Origin: Thoreauomyces humboldtii
Lineage: Eukaryota > Chytridiomycota > Chytridiomycetes > Spizellomycetales > Powellomycetaceae
Direction: 5' to 3'
Length of the DNA stretch: 50,550 bases
Assembly: GCA_027596035.1 (NCBI GenBank)
Contig: JADGJA010000069.1
Span: 1-50,550 of the forward strand
Shown here in pieces: positions 32,099-43,143 of this stretch (position 1 is the stretch's first letter; each line of letters begins with the position of its first letter). The position numbers and the translations under genes were made by a program. Under the pieces are notes generated by a model. That model saw only the letters and a program-made list of their open reading frames with translations. It was not told where the DNA came from and ran no database searches.

Positions 32099-32395
32099 GA
32101 CTGAGTCGTGATCCTAAACACGACCGAGTCCGTAGTTTACGAGACCTCTACCAAAACCCCCGGTAGCAGGATCTGATTAACTGGTAATGGCAAACCAGTC
32201 AGCCTAAGACGCTGAAGCCGTGTTTCCGACCACAGATTGTTGGGAACACTAAGGGAACAGGCATATGATCCTTTTTGGAGGATCGTCCAGTTGGAGTCGG
32301 ATCGTTGGACCCTGAGGGAACAATCATCACCATGACAGAGCATATGACCCTCTTCAAAGGGTCATTCAAGTTGGTGTCTTCTCCAAGGAGAAGAG
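32099..32395. repeat. Array of consecutive inverted repeats (hairpins)
   Basis: Within about 300 bp at least six stem-loops follow one another: GTCGTG/CACGAC (32105-32124, with outer GACT/AGTC); CTACC/GGTAG (32148-32166); ACTGGT/ACCAGT (32180-32199); GTGTTTCC/GGGAACAC (32220-32249, one wobble); ATGATCCT/AGGATCGT (32265-32286); ATGACCCT/AGGGTCAT (32344-32365); and CTTCTCC/GGAGAAG (32378-32393). The fifth and sixth are diverged copies about 79 bp apart, each flanked by GCAT and followed by a GTTGG(A/T)GTC sequence, and their stem differences compensate. It lies between DNMT5 and the TAP hydrolase, outside any supported gene. It could be a structured RNA or UTR, or the remains of a palindromic mobile element. 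Confidence 0.6.
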
Positions 32396-32858
32396 AGAGA
32401 TGATCTACAGGCGGGGCCAACGCTTGACGTGCGGCACCGGACCTTGACTCTTCAGATGGGAGGATGTCTGTGTCCCAGTCTTGGGTGGGGCGATCGCTAC
32501 ATTACGCGAGTGTCTGTAGGAGAGCTCCATCGTTCGCTTCCGAGAAGATTTGGTCACAGAGGATTCTCCCACGATGTCTGCAGCACGCCCCGCATACTGA
32601 TGAGGCCTGGTCCCTTCCGCTTTGACCAAGCAAAAGGACTGGGTCTTCGAGCGGCGCCCAGTTGTTAATGCGGCCCTTTCGTGTATTGACGGAAGATGGG
32701 TCCCAAGTCCCGATTGAAACGCAGAGGGGCAATTGAATCGATTATCTTCATGAAAAGGACAGGGCCTTGAAAAAGGCGATGGCGCGCAGTCGATTGTACG
32801 GCACCACATCCTTATTCTAACTCTAACATCCCATACACTCTAGCCGAATTTCTAATGA

Positions 32859-34802
32859 TTACGATTGTTCAGGGAACAGGTTTTCGTCGGCAACACAGAA
32901 GTCAGTTTCGATGTCCTCGGCACCACGACCTCCCTCCGCGAAATAAGCTCGCACGGCTTTTTCTGTACACTTGGAGGCCTGCGCGGTGGAGCAATGCCCC
33001 AAAGCGTGTTGCGTAAGGAGACGCGAGGACTCGGGACCGAGGGCGGCGTTCAGGCGAACGCCGTGCTCGTGTGGCGTGTTGGGATCCAGCGAATTGCTGA
33101 TGATCAAGATCTGTGAACCAAACAAGCAAAAATGAATCAGGTTCGATCTCGGCATCCTTTTCCTGAAAGGATATCCTTACCTTGTTCTTGGTGGTGGCGT
33201 TCCAGGGGCCGAGGTACTTTTCGCGGACCTCGGGCCACGTGATGCATGATGACATGCTCCAGCTCCATGTTGAACCCGCAAGTGGACTCATCTTGCGAGT
33301 TCGTGCAACACCCTCCAGCACATCCTTTTCTGTCGGACGACTGTGCGCGTCACCGCATCGGAAAGCGGCATTAGAGAAATTCTCGGAATCGACCTCGATG
33401 TCCTTTTCGTCAAACGGTGGCTCGGCCACGTGCTCATACAGAGGGAGTGGATTGCCTTCATGCATAGCAGGAGCCAGAACTCGGGCCAAGCCAGCGAAGT
33501 CCCGAGGCTTGTACAAGGATTGAAAGACGGCGCCATTGACCATCGTTGACGATAGGATGCCTGGATTCGTGGTGTTCGCCGTCACTGCTATTGGAAACTT
33601 CGCCAGCGAGGCAATGTACGCGCGAATCTGATTTGAAACGCTGACGGGTCCATGTCCGGCGAGGGCGCACCGGGAGGGGCCGGCGGCCTCGCACAGGTCG
33701 CCAACGGCGTCAAACGTCTGGTCGGTGTCCATCAGCGAGTCGTCAAAGCGATCGCCGATCCATGCAGTAGGGTCCGTTGCGCCGTCCAGGACAAACCGGC
33801 CTACACGCTCAGGAAACATGTTTGCATACACGGTGCCCAAAAAGGTCCCATACGAAAATCCCCAGTAACGAACATCCTCGAGGTCCATGGCTTGACGTAG
33901 TAAATCCATGTCACGTGCCACGGTAGCGGTCGAAAGGGTAGAGACTAACGCAGAGCCTGAATAGCGATCGCACCTGGCTGCGATAACCCTGTCTGCGGCA
34001 AACCGGAGAGCGGCCATTTGCGGATCGTCGGGAAACGGGGAGAGAAGGAGCGAGTACGAAGCTACGGCATGGGCTTGCTGAGCAGGAGTCTCCCAGCACT
34101 TGATAACGCTACTGGCTCCTACACCGCGAGGATCAAACGATACGAGATCATGGGCCCCTTCAAGGATCGTGGAAAGCCTGGCTCCGAGGTTCTGTACGAG
34201 CTCGATTCCAGAGGCGCCTGGACCACCTAACATTTACACGAGGAAGAAAGTCAATCGCTGATCATCCCGGGTACGTAGAGACACTTGACATCCACTAGGT
34301 GTCCTACACGTCCGCCAAAGGAGTTGCCATCGTTCCTCCTCCGCGGTGGCTTTCTTATTCTCGCTTTTCGCCGGTCTGCTTCGTGCATACCTGGGTTCAA
34401 GAAGATCGGGCTCTTGTCAGCACCTGGGCCATTTCCAGGCCGCTTGATCAAGGCAAGCTCAATTGTCGTTGAAGGTTGCTCTCCCTTGAGCAACACTTCA
34501 TCGTATACCAGTGGAACGGTCAGTGAGGAACAAAGCAATCCGTTCGCTAAGCATGGGGTCCAGGGCGCGAGCCAGGGCACCGTCTTGGGGGTGCGATCAT
34601 GGTCAGCGGAATTGCGAAGACGGATGCCGACAAAAATGAAAGTGATGAAACCAAGAGCAGTGGCAACGTATTTTCCGAGACGACGTGCAGCGCAATTCGA
34701 GGGTCGGGGTTTGGGAGAGAAAGCGAGACTGTGAGACGGCAAAAGGGCAGAGGCCTCGTTATCCTGAGCGTTGCTGTCACGGGACATGGCGACGGAAGCC
34801 AT
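32859..34802 (-). CDS. Membrane-anchored alpha/beta hydrolase, peptidase S33 / TAP-like family
   Basis: Predicted 569 aa. Exons are 34802-34391, 34226-33181 and 33110-32859. A single N-terminal hydrophobic helix (about 45-65, VATALGFITFIFVGI) indicates a type II anchor or uncleaved signal. The oxyanion region NPGGPGASG is restored across intron 1. The nucleophile elbow is GFSYGT (Ser at about 259). The TAP-like C-terminal domain supplies Asp in SNSLDPNTP (about 493) and His in ALGHCS (about 521). The family includes bacterial tripeptidyl aminopeptidases and fungal secreted or membrane prolyl/aminopeptidases; here the substrate is unknown. The 164-nt first intron is longer than usual and could hide a small exon, although the frame and motif join without one. 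It is divergent from the CANIN-like gene. Confidence 0.87.
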
Positions 34803-35167
34803 GGTGTCGCTTGAGATGAGGGGTCGTCTGGTATCTTTATGGCTAACGGCGTCCCGTCAAATGGCTGTGGGCGCGGAGAGGGAGCGGCTTCGGCCTGCGA
34901 CTGCGGGCTAGCACGTATTATCTGTCGGGATGCCCCGTCCGAACGTGTCCGACAGCACTGGACACTTGGTTCTGCCTCGAAAGCAGCAGGTTCATGACCT
35001 CCCAAGGCATTGAGAGGCCCACGACCACACGGTTCTTCTAAAGTTGCAACAAGCGAGGGCGGTTGCTGGAGAAGCTCGCAAATTGCCGTCTTAGGCGAAG
35101 GGACACCGAATGGCACCTCACAAGAATCCTCCGAGAGGGTGGGTCTCGCAGCTCTGTAGGGAGAGCC
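34803..35167. promoter_or_regulatory. Divergent promoter, TAP hydrolase / CANIN-like gene
   Basis: 365 bp between the chosen start codons. Parts stay open in several frames, so coding sequence of the rightward gene could begin further left than 35168. Confidence 0.35.
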
Positions 35168-38100
35168 ATGGTTGCTTTTGCTCAGAGTTTCATCCTCCAC
35201 AACAGTACAAAGCCCTTGACTAGCTACTTCTCCAGGTAAGCTCATGTCTGATAAATGATCAGTATCCTATGGCCGCTCATGCTTTTGTCCTCTTCAGTAT
35301 CCCTCCGAAGAAAGGGTATTATCACGTTGAGTTCGGGACGGTGGCTACCCAGCCAAGCTGTTGAACCTTCACGGTCTTTAGGAACGAGCTCATTACAACT
35401 TTCTTTCCCACGCGTAGCGAAGATGCTGGCAAGGAAGGTGTGTTGCAAACTCTCAAGCGCTGGTGCTCCCTACTCCGGTCGGAGGAGGTGGGCTTGACTG
35501 GAAAATGTAACATGGACTGAGGAAACGGAACGAACGCGCTGATCCAGAGTACTTACGATGGGATAGAGCCAGTATCTTTAACGGGCCCTCCTGATCCGGC
35601 TCTGGATGACGCAGGCATTCTGAAGCCTGGCTCCCCAGGGACGAGAAGGGATACGCTCGTACAGCCGCCCCAACCGAGCCCAATCGCCCTCCCGGTGAAG
35701 TCCCAGACGGAGACGATCAAACTCGAACTCAACTGTGGTGTCTCCACTGGAAGCTCGAGGGGATTGGTCAGCCCTCCCTCAATACCTCGATCTTCTCGGC
35801 AAACCCCTGTGGTTCCTGCACCTGAGCTGGTGTCTCCGATAATGCACGTTGAATCCGATGACGATGACCTCCTCGCTCCAGAGGATCTCTACGGATATAT
35901 TCAGAAAGGCGCGGCGGAAGTAATCAGGTGTGGCTGTCCGACACAAAGCATCGCGTTTCAGGGCGCTGGACCTTCCTGCACCGGGAGCTCACTGCCTTTC
36001 GCGTATACAGCCCGATTGATGACGGTCATTGTGCGGACCATGCGGCACGACGGTCCGGACGGGCCAGAAAGTCAGTTAGCTATGCTGCACCTCCGTTGGA
36101 TCCGTTTGAAGACAAGGCTATGTTCGCCGAAGCGGAACGAGAGCGGAAGGCCGGGCAAATGAGCGCGCCGAGGGGCACCAAGCGGAAACTGTTCACCATG
36201 GAGGGCCTTCTGGCTGACAAAAGGAAGCAGGAGAAGCGCAAACTCACTCAGGCTTTGGTTGAGGAAATGGAACTGAAGATGGTGAGGAACTGGATCTGAT
36301 GAGTCTCTCCGGTCAATTCTAATCCGATACCCCTTAGGAAGCATCTGATGCCATCGCACTCGAGAAATTTAAGGTGCCCGATGAGAATCATATGCCCGGG
36401 TTGGCGGACTCGGCGGTGAAGGAGGTTCGCGAAAACTGTTTGTCGTACAAATTGTATGAATATTCACCTCCAGCACTTTTAGCTACTTGAGCCAGTTCGA
36501 AAGCAAAAGCAAACGCGGGAGGCGTGCATATTGCTAGCGAGTGTAAGTGAGAGAAAACTTTGCGGTGGAATCAGTGCGTCGCGTTGACCTCAGTATCAGA
36601 ATCAGACAGTCGACAGATCCTGGCCTGCCTCGCTCACGGCTTCGGCAGCATTGCGGAGACTTACTGCCGGTATGTTCACTGCAGGCTCAATGCTCGTTTT
36701 TCTTGGCAAATCTTGCTAAACTGCATGATCTACGCTTCCAACGGTTAGATCGCTCCGCCACATGCTCGTCCCTGAAAACCGACGTCTTTATTACGACAGC
36801 CTGTAACCATCCTGCATATCGCGAGTCGATCCTTTCTTGGCTTTTGGAAATCGGTAGGTTCCGAATCGTCAACCTCCAGACTTCTAAGAAAGGTTATTAA
36901 AGATCTCCATCTCGTAGTACTTGTGTGCCCTGACAGACAAGGGGTTTCCCGGGCAAGTCGCAACATAATCGCTATCCTTCACGATGTAAGTCTGGATACG
37001 ATGGGAGGTTGTTGCGGTGTTTCAGGTCTCAGTCGAGCTACATTTCATAGACGACAATAGCATGGCACATTTCTGTCGATCGTGCGAAAGAAGCTATCAG
37101 GAATTCGGGGCTACCTGCTGATCTTCTTACAATCACGGCGACAAGTGCACTGGAGGACTACATGCATGTCGAACTAGAATCAGCACAAACTAGCTCAAAT
37201 CTGGGAGGACTGGTTCTTGTTCTCGAGGCGTCAGCACGGACACGGTAAGCTTCTATTCGGAGACTCAAAAAGGAAGACATACTAAGATCTCTCTACACTT
37301 TCAGCTCCGAAACGTATCAAACCTCAGATCTCCTGGATCTGACCTGGATCTTTACCATCCTTTCCTTGGATCCACAGGTTACCTGCCGGTTGAAGGACGA
37401 GCTACCCGAACTCCTGTCGTGTCTCCTCGACGCGCTAGCAAGCCGGAGTGATTGGGCCTACTCGTGCGAAGTCCTCTGCGTACATCTCGCTCAGTTCGCC
37501 AAACAGGAAGTAGAGACTCAGCTGTGTCTCCTACAGGCGCTCTCCCCATCAGCCGGCATATCCAAAGTCATGTGGGAACTTCGAAGGCGGCTCGCACGAC
37601 GGTTTATTTTGAGCCTTGGTCCCGCTTACGAACCCGAGGATATACAGTCCGCGATGTTGGCTCCCTTAGCTAGGGCAATAGACTGTCCGCTGTTCGAGGC
37701 AGACCGCTATGCGAGGGCCCCTGAACCTGAGCTATACATGCGCTTGTCCGCTGCAACCAAAATCCTCGCTGTGGCAATTGGAACGGAAAACGAGATACGG
37801 AGCGGGCTGGTAAGAGACGATCTCTTTGAGCACCCATACCAAAGCATTCGCTGAACTTTAAAATTTCCGACCTCATCAGAAGGACCTCAGGAATATAGCA
37901 GATCGCCTGAAGCTGGTCTTTGGAAGCATACCGGATCCGCGAGCGGCCTTCATGGAACGAACAGAGGTAACCAAGGGATACACGCATAGTGATCGTTTTC
38001 TGCTCGACTGAACCTCGGCTGAACCTCGACTGGTTTTCAGGCAAAGCATGAACTACTGCTTCTCAGCACGTCGCTTCGATTCGTTCTTTCCCGACGAGAA

Positions 38101-38187
38101 GGCGACTCTCAGACTATTCTCCCTTACAGACGGGTTGAACCCCCGGCAACAATTGGCCCGATTACGGCAGAAGCGCCCGAAACCTAG
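35168..38187 (+). CDS. Multi-exon nuclear-type protein, tentatively CANIN (SMC5/6-associated)
   Basis: Predicted 706 aa from 13 exons: 35168-35235, 35418-35506, 35573-35927, 36011-36281, 36338-36424, 36483-36542, 36600-36669, 36749-36853, 36903-36985, 37051-37244, 37305-37809, 37880-37966 and 38041-38187. All junction phases agree and the total divides by three. The N-terminus has STKPLTSYFS, a degenerate PCNA-box-like sequence, then a disordered Pro/Ser and acidic region (ESDDDDLLAPEDL). A basic helical stretch follows (TKRKLFTMEGLLADKRKQEK), like the sequence leading into CANIN domains of SMC5/6 partners such as SLF2. The C-terminal 400 residues are helical and globular-looking (LLDLTWIFTILSLDPQV, MWELRRRLARRFILSLG). 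The family call is weak. Exons 1-2 and the donor at 36425 (GTTCGC) are the least certain. Without these splices no long frame exists. Confidence 0.55.
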
Positions 38188-38676
38188 GAGATCAAGAGCG
38201 GTAAAGGACACAGGGATTGGCTTTGCACCGAGCCACACTGGACGGCCGAATCATAATCTAGAATTTGTAGTGGTGCTCAGGGGCTCGGCAGATAAGGCTA
38301 CCAGGGGTGTTAACGAACAGAGCTCTTTGACCCTCGCACGCCGGGACGCCAACCAGGACAAGATCCCAAAGACGGCTCGTACACCGTTTAGTGCTCTCCA
38401 CTTTTTTAGGTCGCTGACTGCCAGGGCTGACGAGGCGCCGCTCGTTGTCCCAAACCTGACAAGAACGGCATGGGAAAAGATAAGTAGGCACACATAATTT
38501 GAAAAGCTCTAGTCAGCTCCTACCAATCTGGATCCCCATAAGGACCGTAGCCCGACCGCTCTTGCGATTCACGCAGTCGATCATCAATAGGAAGAATCAA
38601 CACCGCGGATATCCAAGACAAAAATGCGACTAAATGTACGAAGTCAGCGTCCGGTCATGAAGGCAACAACAACTGT
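38188..38676. other. Convergent 3' intergenic region
   Basis: 489 bp between the CANIN-like stop and the stop of the TMEM237-like gene. A plus-strand frame stays open from 38048 to 38497, overlapping the last CANIN-like exon, but its composition is poor and it has no partner exons. Nothing else is seen. Confidence 0.4.
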
Positions 38677-40118
38677 TTACAGGGGTGACGTACATAACAC
38701 AATGCAAGCAGCGAGCAACATCCTCCTCCGATCGGCCTTCCACCATCGCGCACGCGGAGGCGTGGCAACTCCCCTCCCGATCCCGACCACGACGTCTCCG
38801 GCGTCCAGCAGTATGAAGGTGGATAGGACGTTGAAGGTGATGGAAACGGCCATGGCGCGTGGTGAGTACCATGCGAGAAATCCTGTGCTGGACATCGACA
38901 GCGACATGTCCGCGTCGTAAAGAGACTGAAACGTGGGTAGCAGTATCAACGTAAGAAGACATAGACCGGCGTACATGCCGTGGATGAAATGGATCAGTTG
39001 TGTGAGCCACATGTAGATGGTCTGGTGGGAAGAGTGCAACCATTAATATTGCTGAGATTTTCGAGAAATTATCATTGTAAGGTACCTCGGAGAACTCTTG
39101 CAACATGGCGTCCTTTGTTTTTGCACCGTCAATTCCGCGCTCCAGATCGGTTGCGGTTCCTCGCTCTGCGTACTTGCTTGGCGGGCAATATCGAAAACGT
39201 CCTCGCTCTGCACGGATAGTGGTGCGTAGTGCGTAAGATAAACAGTGCGTTGTGCAGGTTACCTTTCCGTCGCTTCCTTCTTTACCTTCGATGAACACAG
39301 CATCCATGTCCACCATGTTGATGTGATGACTTGCTTCGACGCCGAGATGCCTCATTTCTTCAAATGGTCTCTGAGATTGATCTTGCATCTGGTCCGGAGT
39401 CACTACCACATATTGATCTGTCCCAAGGGTGAGTCTTCGAGACGAAGGAAGGCAGAGCAAGCGCGGCACGACGCACCCGATATCGGGGATTTGACTTGGA
39501 TGGACGTGGCTCTTTCTCTCGGTGCCAAGTCCTCTAAAGAATTTGAAAGTCTCTGTCGTCATCATCCCCCGAAAGGATGGATCTTTCTCCAGCTAGTGAC
39601 CCCTACTGCATCCCGCTCTGTCTTAGCACATGGGATTATAGTTTCGAGAAGCCCAGCAACCTCACTGACCCTCTGGACCGCATGTTTCGACTGCGATGAG
39701 GTCTCGACTCTTCGGTCGCGTTTCTGGTCCTGCCTTTCCTCGCCTTCTTCGAGACCTTGACGTCTCTCAGAGAACGTTGAGATCCCCGTGCAGTCTTTGC
39801 TATCAATCCCGACCCATCATCGTCTATGGATCCCATCCGGTCCATCCGTCCATTCGACGGGTGGGTCGAAAGGCCGTCTTCACTGTTGCTGCTGGACTCA
39901 TCGTGGATGGCCGACTGCAGGATGGTTTGACGTGAGCTAGTGCTGACCGTCTTTGATCTCCTGTGATCTCGTTTGGAGAAGGATCGGTCTTTCTCCTGTC
40001 TTTGAGCCTCTATGTCGGGTCTCTCCTTCCTTTTGGCAGCTCGGTGCTTTCGAGACTGGCGAGACTCGGGTTTCGTTGGGTCGCTCGGTAGTTCTTCGAG
40101 ACCTGTGACCGAATCCAT
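38677..40118 (-). CDS. Membrane protein resembling TMEM237, tentative
   Basis: Predicted 368 aa. Exons are 40118-39667 (donor GTGAGG), 39531-39477, 39417-39286, 39207-39086 and 39021-38677. The first 150 residues are strongly basic and disordered (RQSRKHRAAKRKERPD, KKARKGRTRN). The last exon has at least two TM helices (LIHFIHGMYAGLCLLTLILL and PRAMAVSITFNVLSTFILL), preceded by AKTKDAMLQEFSETIYMWL. The KD..L...HG..AG pattern and the basic disordered N-terminus recall TMEM237, a ciliary transition-zone protein in animals, but I could not align it. The first intron's acceptor is ambiguous (two AGs three bases apart), and the last exon could be extended by splicing. Start is the first ATG in frame. 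Divergent from syntaxin. Confidence 0.5.
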
Positions 40119-40436
40119 AGCGCCCCGATGCTCGTTCAAGCCCTGTCCTCTGTCGGTGGTGGCCGGACCGACGGAAGAGAGTTGCCGTTCTGACAGCACG
40201 TCTCGTCCGAAAGGGCGCGTTTCCGTGTGCGAGTGGCTGCGAACTTCAGTGCGAAGGGCTGAGAACGGGCTGTGACGCGGTCGTTTCTTTTGCCCTTCCC
40301 GTCGTCACCTCGTCCTGCTCTCTGCTTCTTGGCTTCGATACCATGTGCTGTACTGTATGATACCAAACCTAAACACGTTATACCTTGCGACTACGTTACT
40401 CTTCACTTCCGCTTCCCAAGTACTGTCCCTCTGCCG

Positions 40437-40443
40437 TATATAT
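40437..40443 (+). promoter_or_regulatory. TATA-like element upstream of syntaxin
   Basis: TATATAT, 43 bp before the syntaxin ATG in the 367-bp divergent region 40119-40485. A CT-rich stretch (tcttcaacttctct) follows it directly. The rest of that region shows nothing specific. Confidence 0.4.
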
Positions 40444-40485
40444 CTTCAACTTCTCTAACACACACCAGCGTAACAACACGGAGCA

Positions 40486-41645
40486 ATGGCAAGCAGAGAC
40501 AGGTGGAATTCGTTACAGGTGCGTTTGTGAATGTCCAACGGCGTCCGCATGAATCGCTGTTCAATCTTGCGTAGATTCTAAATGCCAAGTTAGACCAACA
40601 GAAGCGGGGGCAAGGCCGAAAATTACACCCCCAGCGACCTCGAACTGGGGCAAATGCCCCCAGCGCAGCGTCTGGATATGTTCCTCCGGGAGACGGAGAA
40701 GATCCAGGACGACATTCAGCGCATCGCCAACAACACATCGCAACTCCGAGCTCTGCATCAAAAATCTCTCGGGGCAGTGGATCGATGTGAGAGAGCGTGG
40801 ATTGCCTTGTCGAATCATGCAGTTGAAGGGGAACGGTGCTAACCGAACGAATTCTCGGTCAGCTTCCGCAGAGCAGGTGGACGAGCTCACCGACGCAACC
40901 TCATCACTCATTCAAGACACCAGAGCTCGCATCAAGGTTCTCTCCGCACAGTCCGCCGCGACGGCGTCGGACGCGCAGGTGCAGGGTAACCAACAAAAGG
41001 CCCTCGCCACCCGTCTCATGAACGTGGCGCGGGACTTTCAGACGGTCCAGACCGACGCGACCGAAAAGTACCGGTCGCAGATGGCGCGACAGTATCGAGT
41101 CGCTCGACCGGGGGCCACCGACGAGGAGGTTCAGGAGGCCATCGATTCGGACACTCCCGTGTTCCAGCAGGAACTCCTGTCTGCTCGTGCCGGACAGCAG
41201 AGGCAGGCCCTCCAACATGTTCAAACCCGCCATGAGGAGTTGGTGAAGATCGAACAGAGCATCAACGAGCTCCTAGCACTGTTTCAGGACATGCAGATGT
41301 TGTTGGATGTGAGCCGACGGATTCGGCCCTTTTTCCGGTCGGTCGTCGGAAACGTTGCTGACTCTGACTCTGCATCCCCAGACGCAGCAGGTGCAAGTCG
41401 ACACCATCCAACACCACATCGAAGACACGGACACGAACACGAAGCTAGGATCCGCGCAGATGAGCAAGGCCATCAGATCGGCAAAGTCGTCTCGGAAGAT
41501 GAAGTGGATCCTAACGTGCATCATCTTTTTCGTTATCGTCATCATCGTTCTCGTCATCCTTATCAAGTTGGGCGTGTTCAGTCATTCTTCCTCAACGCCC
41601 GCCGCTACTCCCGCTGCAACCCCGGTCGCCACCGCTACCGCTTGA
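40486..41645 (+). CDS. SSO1: Plasma-membrane Qa-SNARE (Sso1-type syntaxin)
   Basis: Predicted 317 aa. Exons are 40486-40518, 40576-40786, 40863-41308 and 41382-41645. The short first exon (MASRDRWNSLQ) joins ILNAKLDQQKRGQG. The N-terminal three-helix (Habc) region follows: QRLDMFLRETEKIQDDIQRI, then LTDATSSLIQDTRARIKVLS. The syntaxin signature is HEELVKIEQSINELLALFQD; the SNARE zero-layer Gln lies in LLDTQQVQVD at the last junction. A C-terminal anchor (WILTCIIFFVIVIIVLVILI) is followed by an extracytosolic tail of about 24 residues made of TPAA/ATA repeats. Sso proteins pair with Sec9 and Snc for exocytic fusion at the plasma membrane. The length matches the family. Confidence 0.93.
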
Positions 41646-42051
41646 GACTGCACATATGAGCATTGTTTCGATGCGCTAATCTGTTTTTGTACGCATTTCC
41701 CTTTCTGTTTCGCGATTTTGGTTTGGAATGACATGTACATTGTATATTGGAGGACGCTATCGTTGCCCGGGGACCTCTGGGCTCGCAGACCAGCGCAAGT
41801 GACCCTGAGCAACGTCACAACTCTTACTTGCCGGGCCCGAAGCCTGAAGTGAGCACCGTCTTGAACCATTGCTGTCGAAGATGCGACCTGACGTCAATCA
41901 GCGGCAACAGGAAGCAGGTGCCCGCAGAAAGGGACTTCGCAGTCTCGATGTATAATATAAGGGCGTGGCGGGACGACCAGCTGCCTGTCATCGAGTTTGC
42001 TTAGCTATATCCTGAAACTAGAGACTCCCTTACTCTTACCTGAACGACAGA
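41646..42051 (+). promoter_or_regulatory. Intergenic region with TATA-like element for KGG gene
   Basis: 406 bp between the syntaxin stop and the KGG ATG on the same strand. A TATAATATAA sequence at 41951-41960 is about 95 bp before the ATG, a good distance for a regulated, TATA-driven stress gene. ACGTCA/TGACGT-like sequence at 41889-41894 could bind bZIP/ATF factors, though a single short site proves little. Confidence 0.45.
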
Positions 42052-42998
42052 ATGCCTCACGAGCACACCCTCAACGCCAATCGTAAGCCCTACCCCGCAT
42101 CCCCGATTAGGACGAGATCGGGCAGACTGACTTCCTCGTTGCTGTGCTGTCGCCCTCAGCCCGCAACTTTGCGAACCTCCCAAAGGAGGAACTCCACGAG
42201 ATCGCTGTAGCCGGCGGGAAGGCATCCCATAAGAACGATCATCTGCATGATGACACGACCAAGTCTGACGAACCCGTCGTCGAGGAGCATCATCATTCGA
42301 GCAACCGTGAGTGGTTTCAAAGGATAGCCAGGACGGAAGGAGAAAAGCAATCCTATAAAGCTCATGCATAAATTGTAAACCCCTCCTGCTTGACATCCAG
42401 CTCGAAACTTTGCCAACCTTTCGAAAGCCGAACTGCACGACATCGCCGTCAAGGGTGGAAAAGCCAGTCACAGCGGAGCCCACGCTCACCACCATCACGA
42501 GGAGGTCCCTGCTTCGGCCGAGGAGCACCACGAAGAGCCCAAAGGAGGACACCACCTGAGGAGCATGGATCACGAGGAGAAGCATCAGGAGCATCATCAC
42601 AGCACCAACCGTGGGTTTTGAGGGGGGCACCCAGGAAGTGATCGCTCGGTAGATCCCTCGATCGCTCACTACTTTTTTTCCCTTTTTTTTCTTTTGGCTT
42701 TCATTCCACAGCTCGCAACTTTGCCAATCTTTCCAAGGAGGAGCTGCATGAGATTGCGGTCAAGGGAGGCAAGCACTCGCACATCCACGACAAGAAGTTA
42801 TGGCGCTGTCGGTTTTCGGCCTTTTCACTTTGCGCCTTGTTCTTTTGTTTGCATGTTCGTCTCACTCGTTTTGAACGGTTGATGTCACACTCATCGCTCT
42901 GTAGTTCGTCAATCCATGTGTATCATACCACTCATTCTTGTGCAAAGTTCCCAGAAGTTCCCGATTTCGGTTTCTCGATAGCACCCAGCAGGTGCTGA
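42052..42998 (+). CDS. KGG-repeat / conidiation-10-like stress protein with three repeat exons
   Basis: Exons are 42052-42082, 42160-42306, 42401-42610 and 42712-42998. Each of exons 2-4 begins in phase 1 with the same motif: RNFANLPKEELHEIAVAGGK, RNFANLSKAELHDIAVKGGK and RNFANLSKEELHEIAVKGGK. This is the KGG motif of Con-10-like and bacterial general-stress proteins. Between motifs the protein is His/Glu-rich (AHAHHHHEE, EEHHHSSN, EHHHSTN). Proteins of this kind are small, hydrophilic and induced by desiccation, heat or sporulation; the exact function is unknown. The third repeat's end is uncertain: the frame runs on through SHIHDKKLWRCRF and a hydrophobic stretch to TGA at 42998, giving about 225 aa, but a missed splice could end it sooner. 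Confidence 0.75.
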
Positions 42999-43143
42999 AT
43001 GAAGCGCCTGCCCTCCTATCTCCTATCTGCCCATAACACAAGTCTGGAGAATCATCGCATCTATTTTCCCCCGTGCAAACGGTCGAAACTAAAAACCGTA
43101 GTGTAAAAAATGTACAAAATGAAAGGTGTCCCATGGTCCGCAA

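Larger units (their letters stand above)
31027..32858. other. 1.8-kb interval between DNMT5 and TAP-type hydrolase
   Basis: This is the longest interval without a confident gene. It carries the DNMT5 upstream region, a rightward TATA-like element with possible small spliced gene (31250-31807), the hairpin array (32099-32395) and, from 32400 to the hydrolase stop, 460 bp with no recognisable gene. Part of the right end is presumably the 3' UTR of the hydrolase. Confidence 0.5.

Noticed and set aside
32596..32603. CTGATGAG core of a hammerhead ribozyme
   Set aside because: A following weak stem can be drawn, but no GAAA arm or cleavage triplet in the right place was found.
34547..35245. 232-codon minus-strand open frame over the hydrolase start
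   Set aside because: It overlaps the first hydrolase exon in another frame and has no family signature; the hydrolase frame carries the TM helix and catalytic motifs.
35928..35961. A 34-nt intron (GTGTGG...TTTCAG) in the CANIN-like gene
   Set aside because: Too short for the spliceosome and leaves the wrong phase; the 83-nt intron ending at 36010 restores the frame.
38048..38497. 149-codon plus-strand open frame overlapping the CANIN-like last exon
   Set aside because: It overlaps a better-supported exon in another frame, has basic low-complexity content and no family features.
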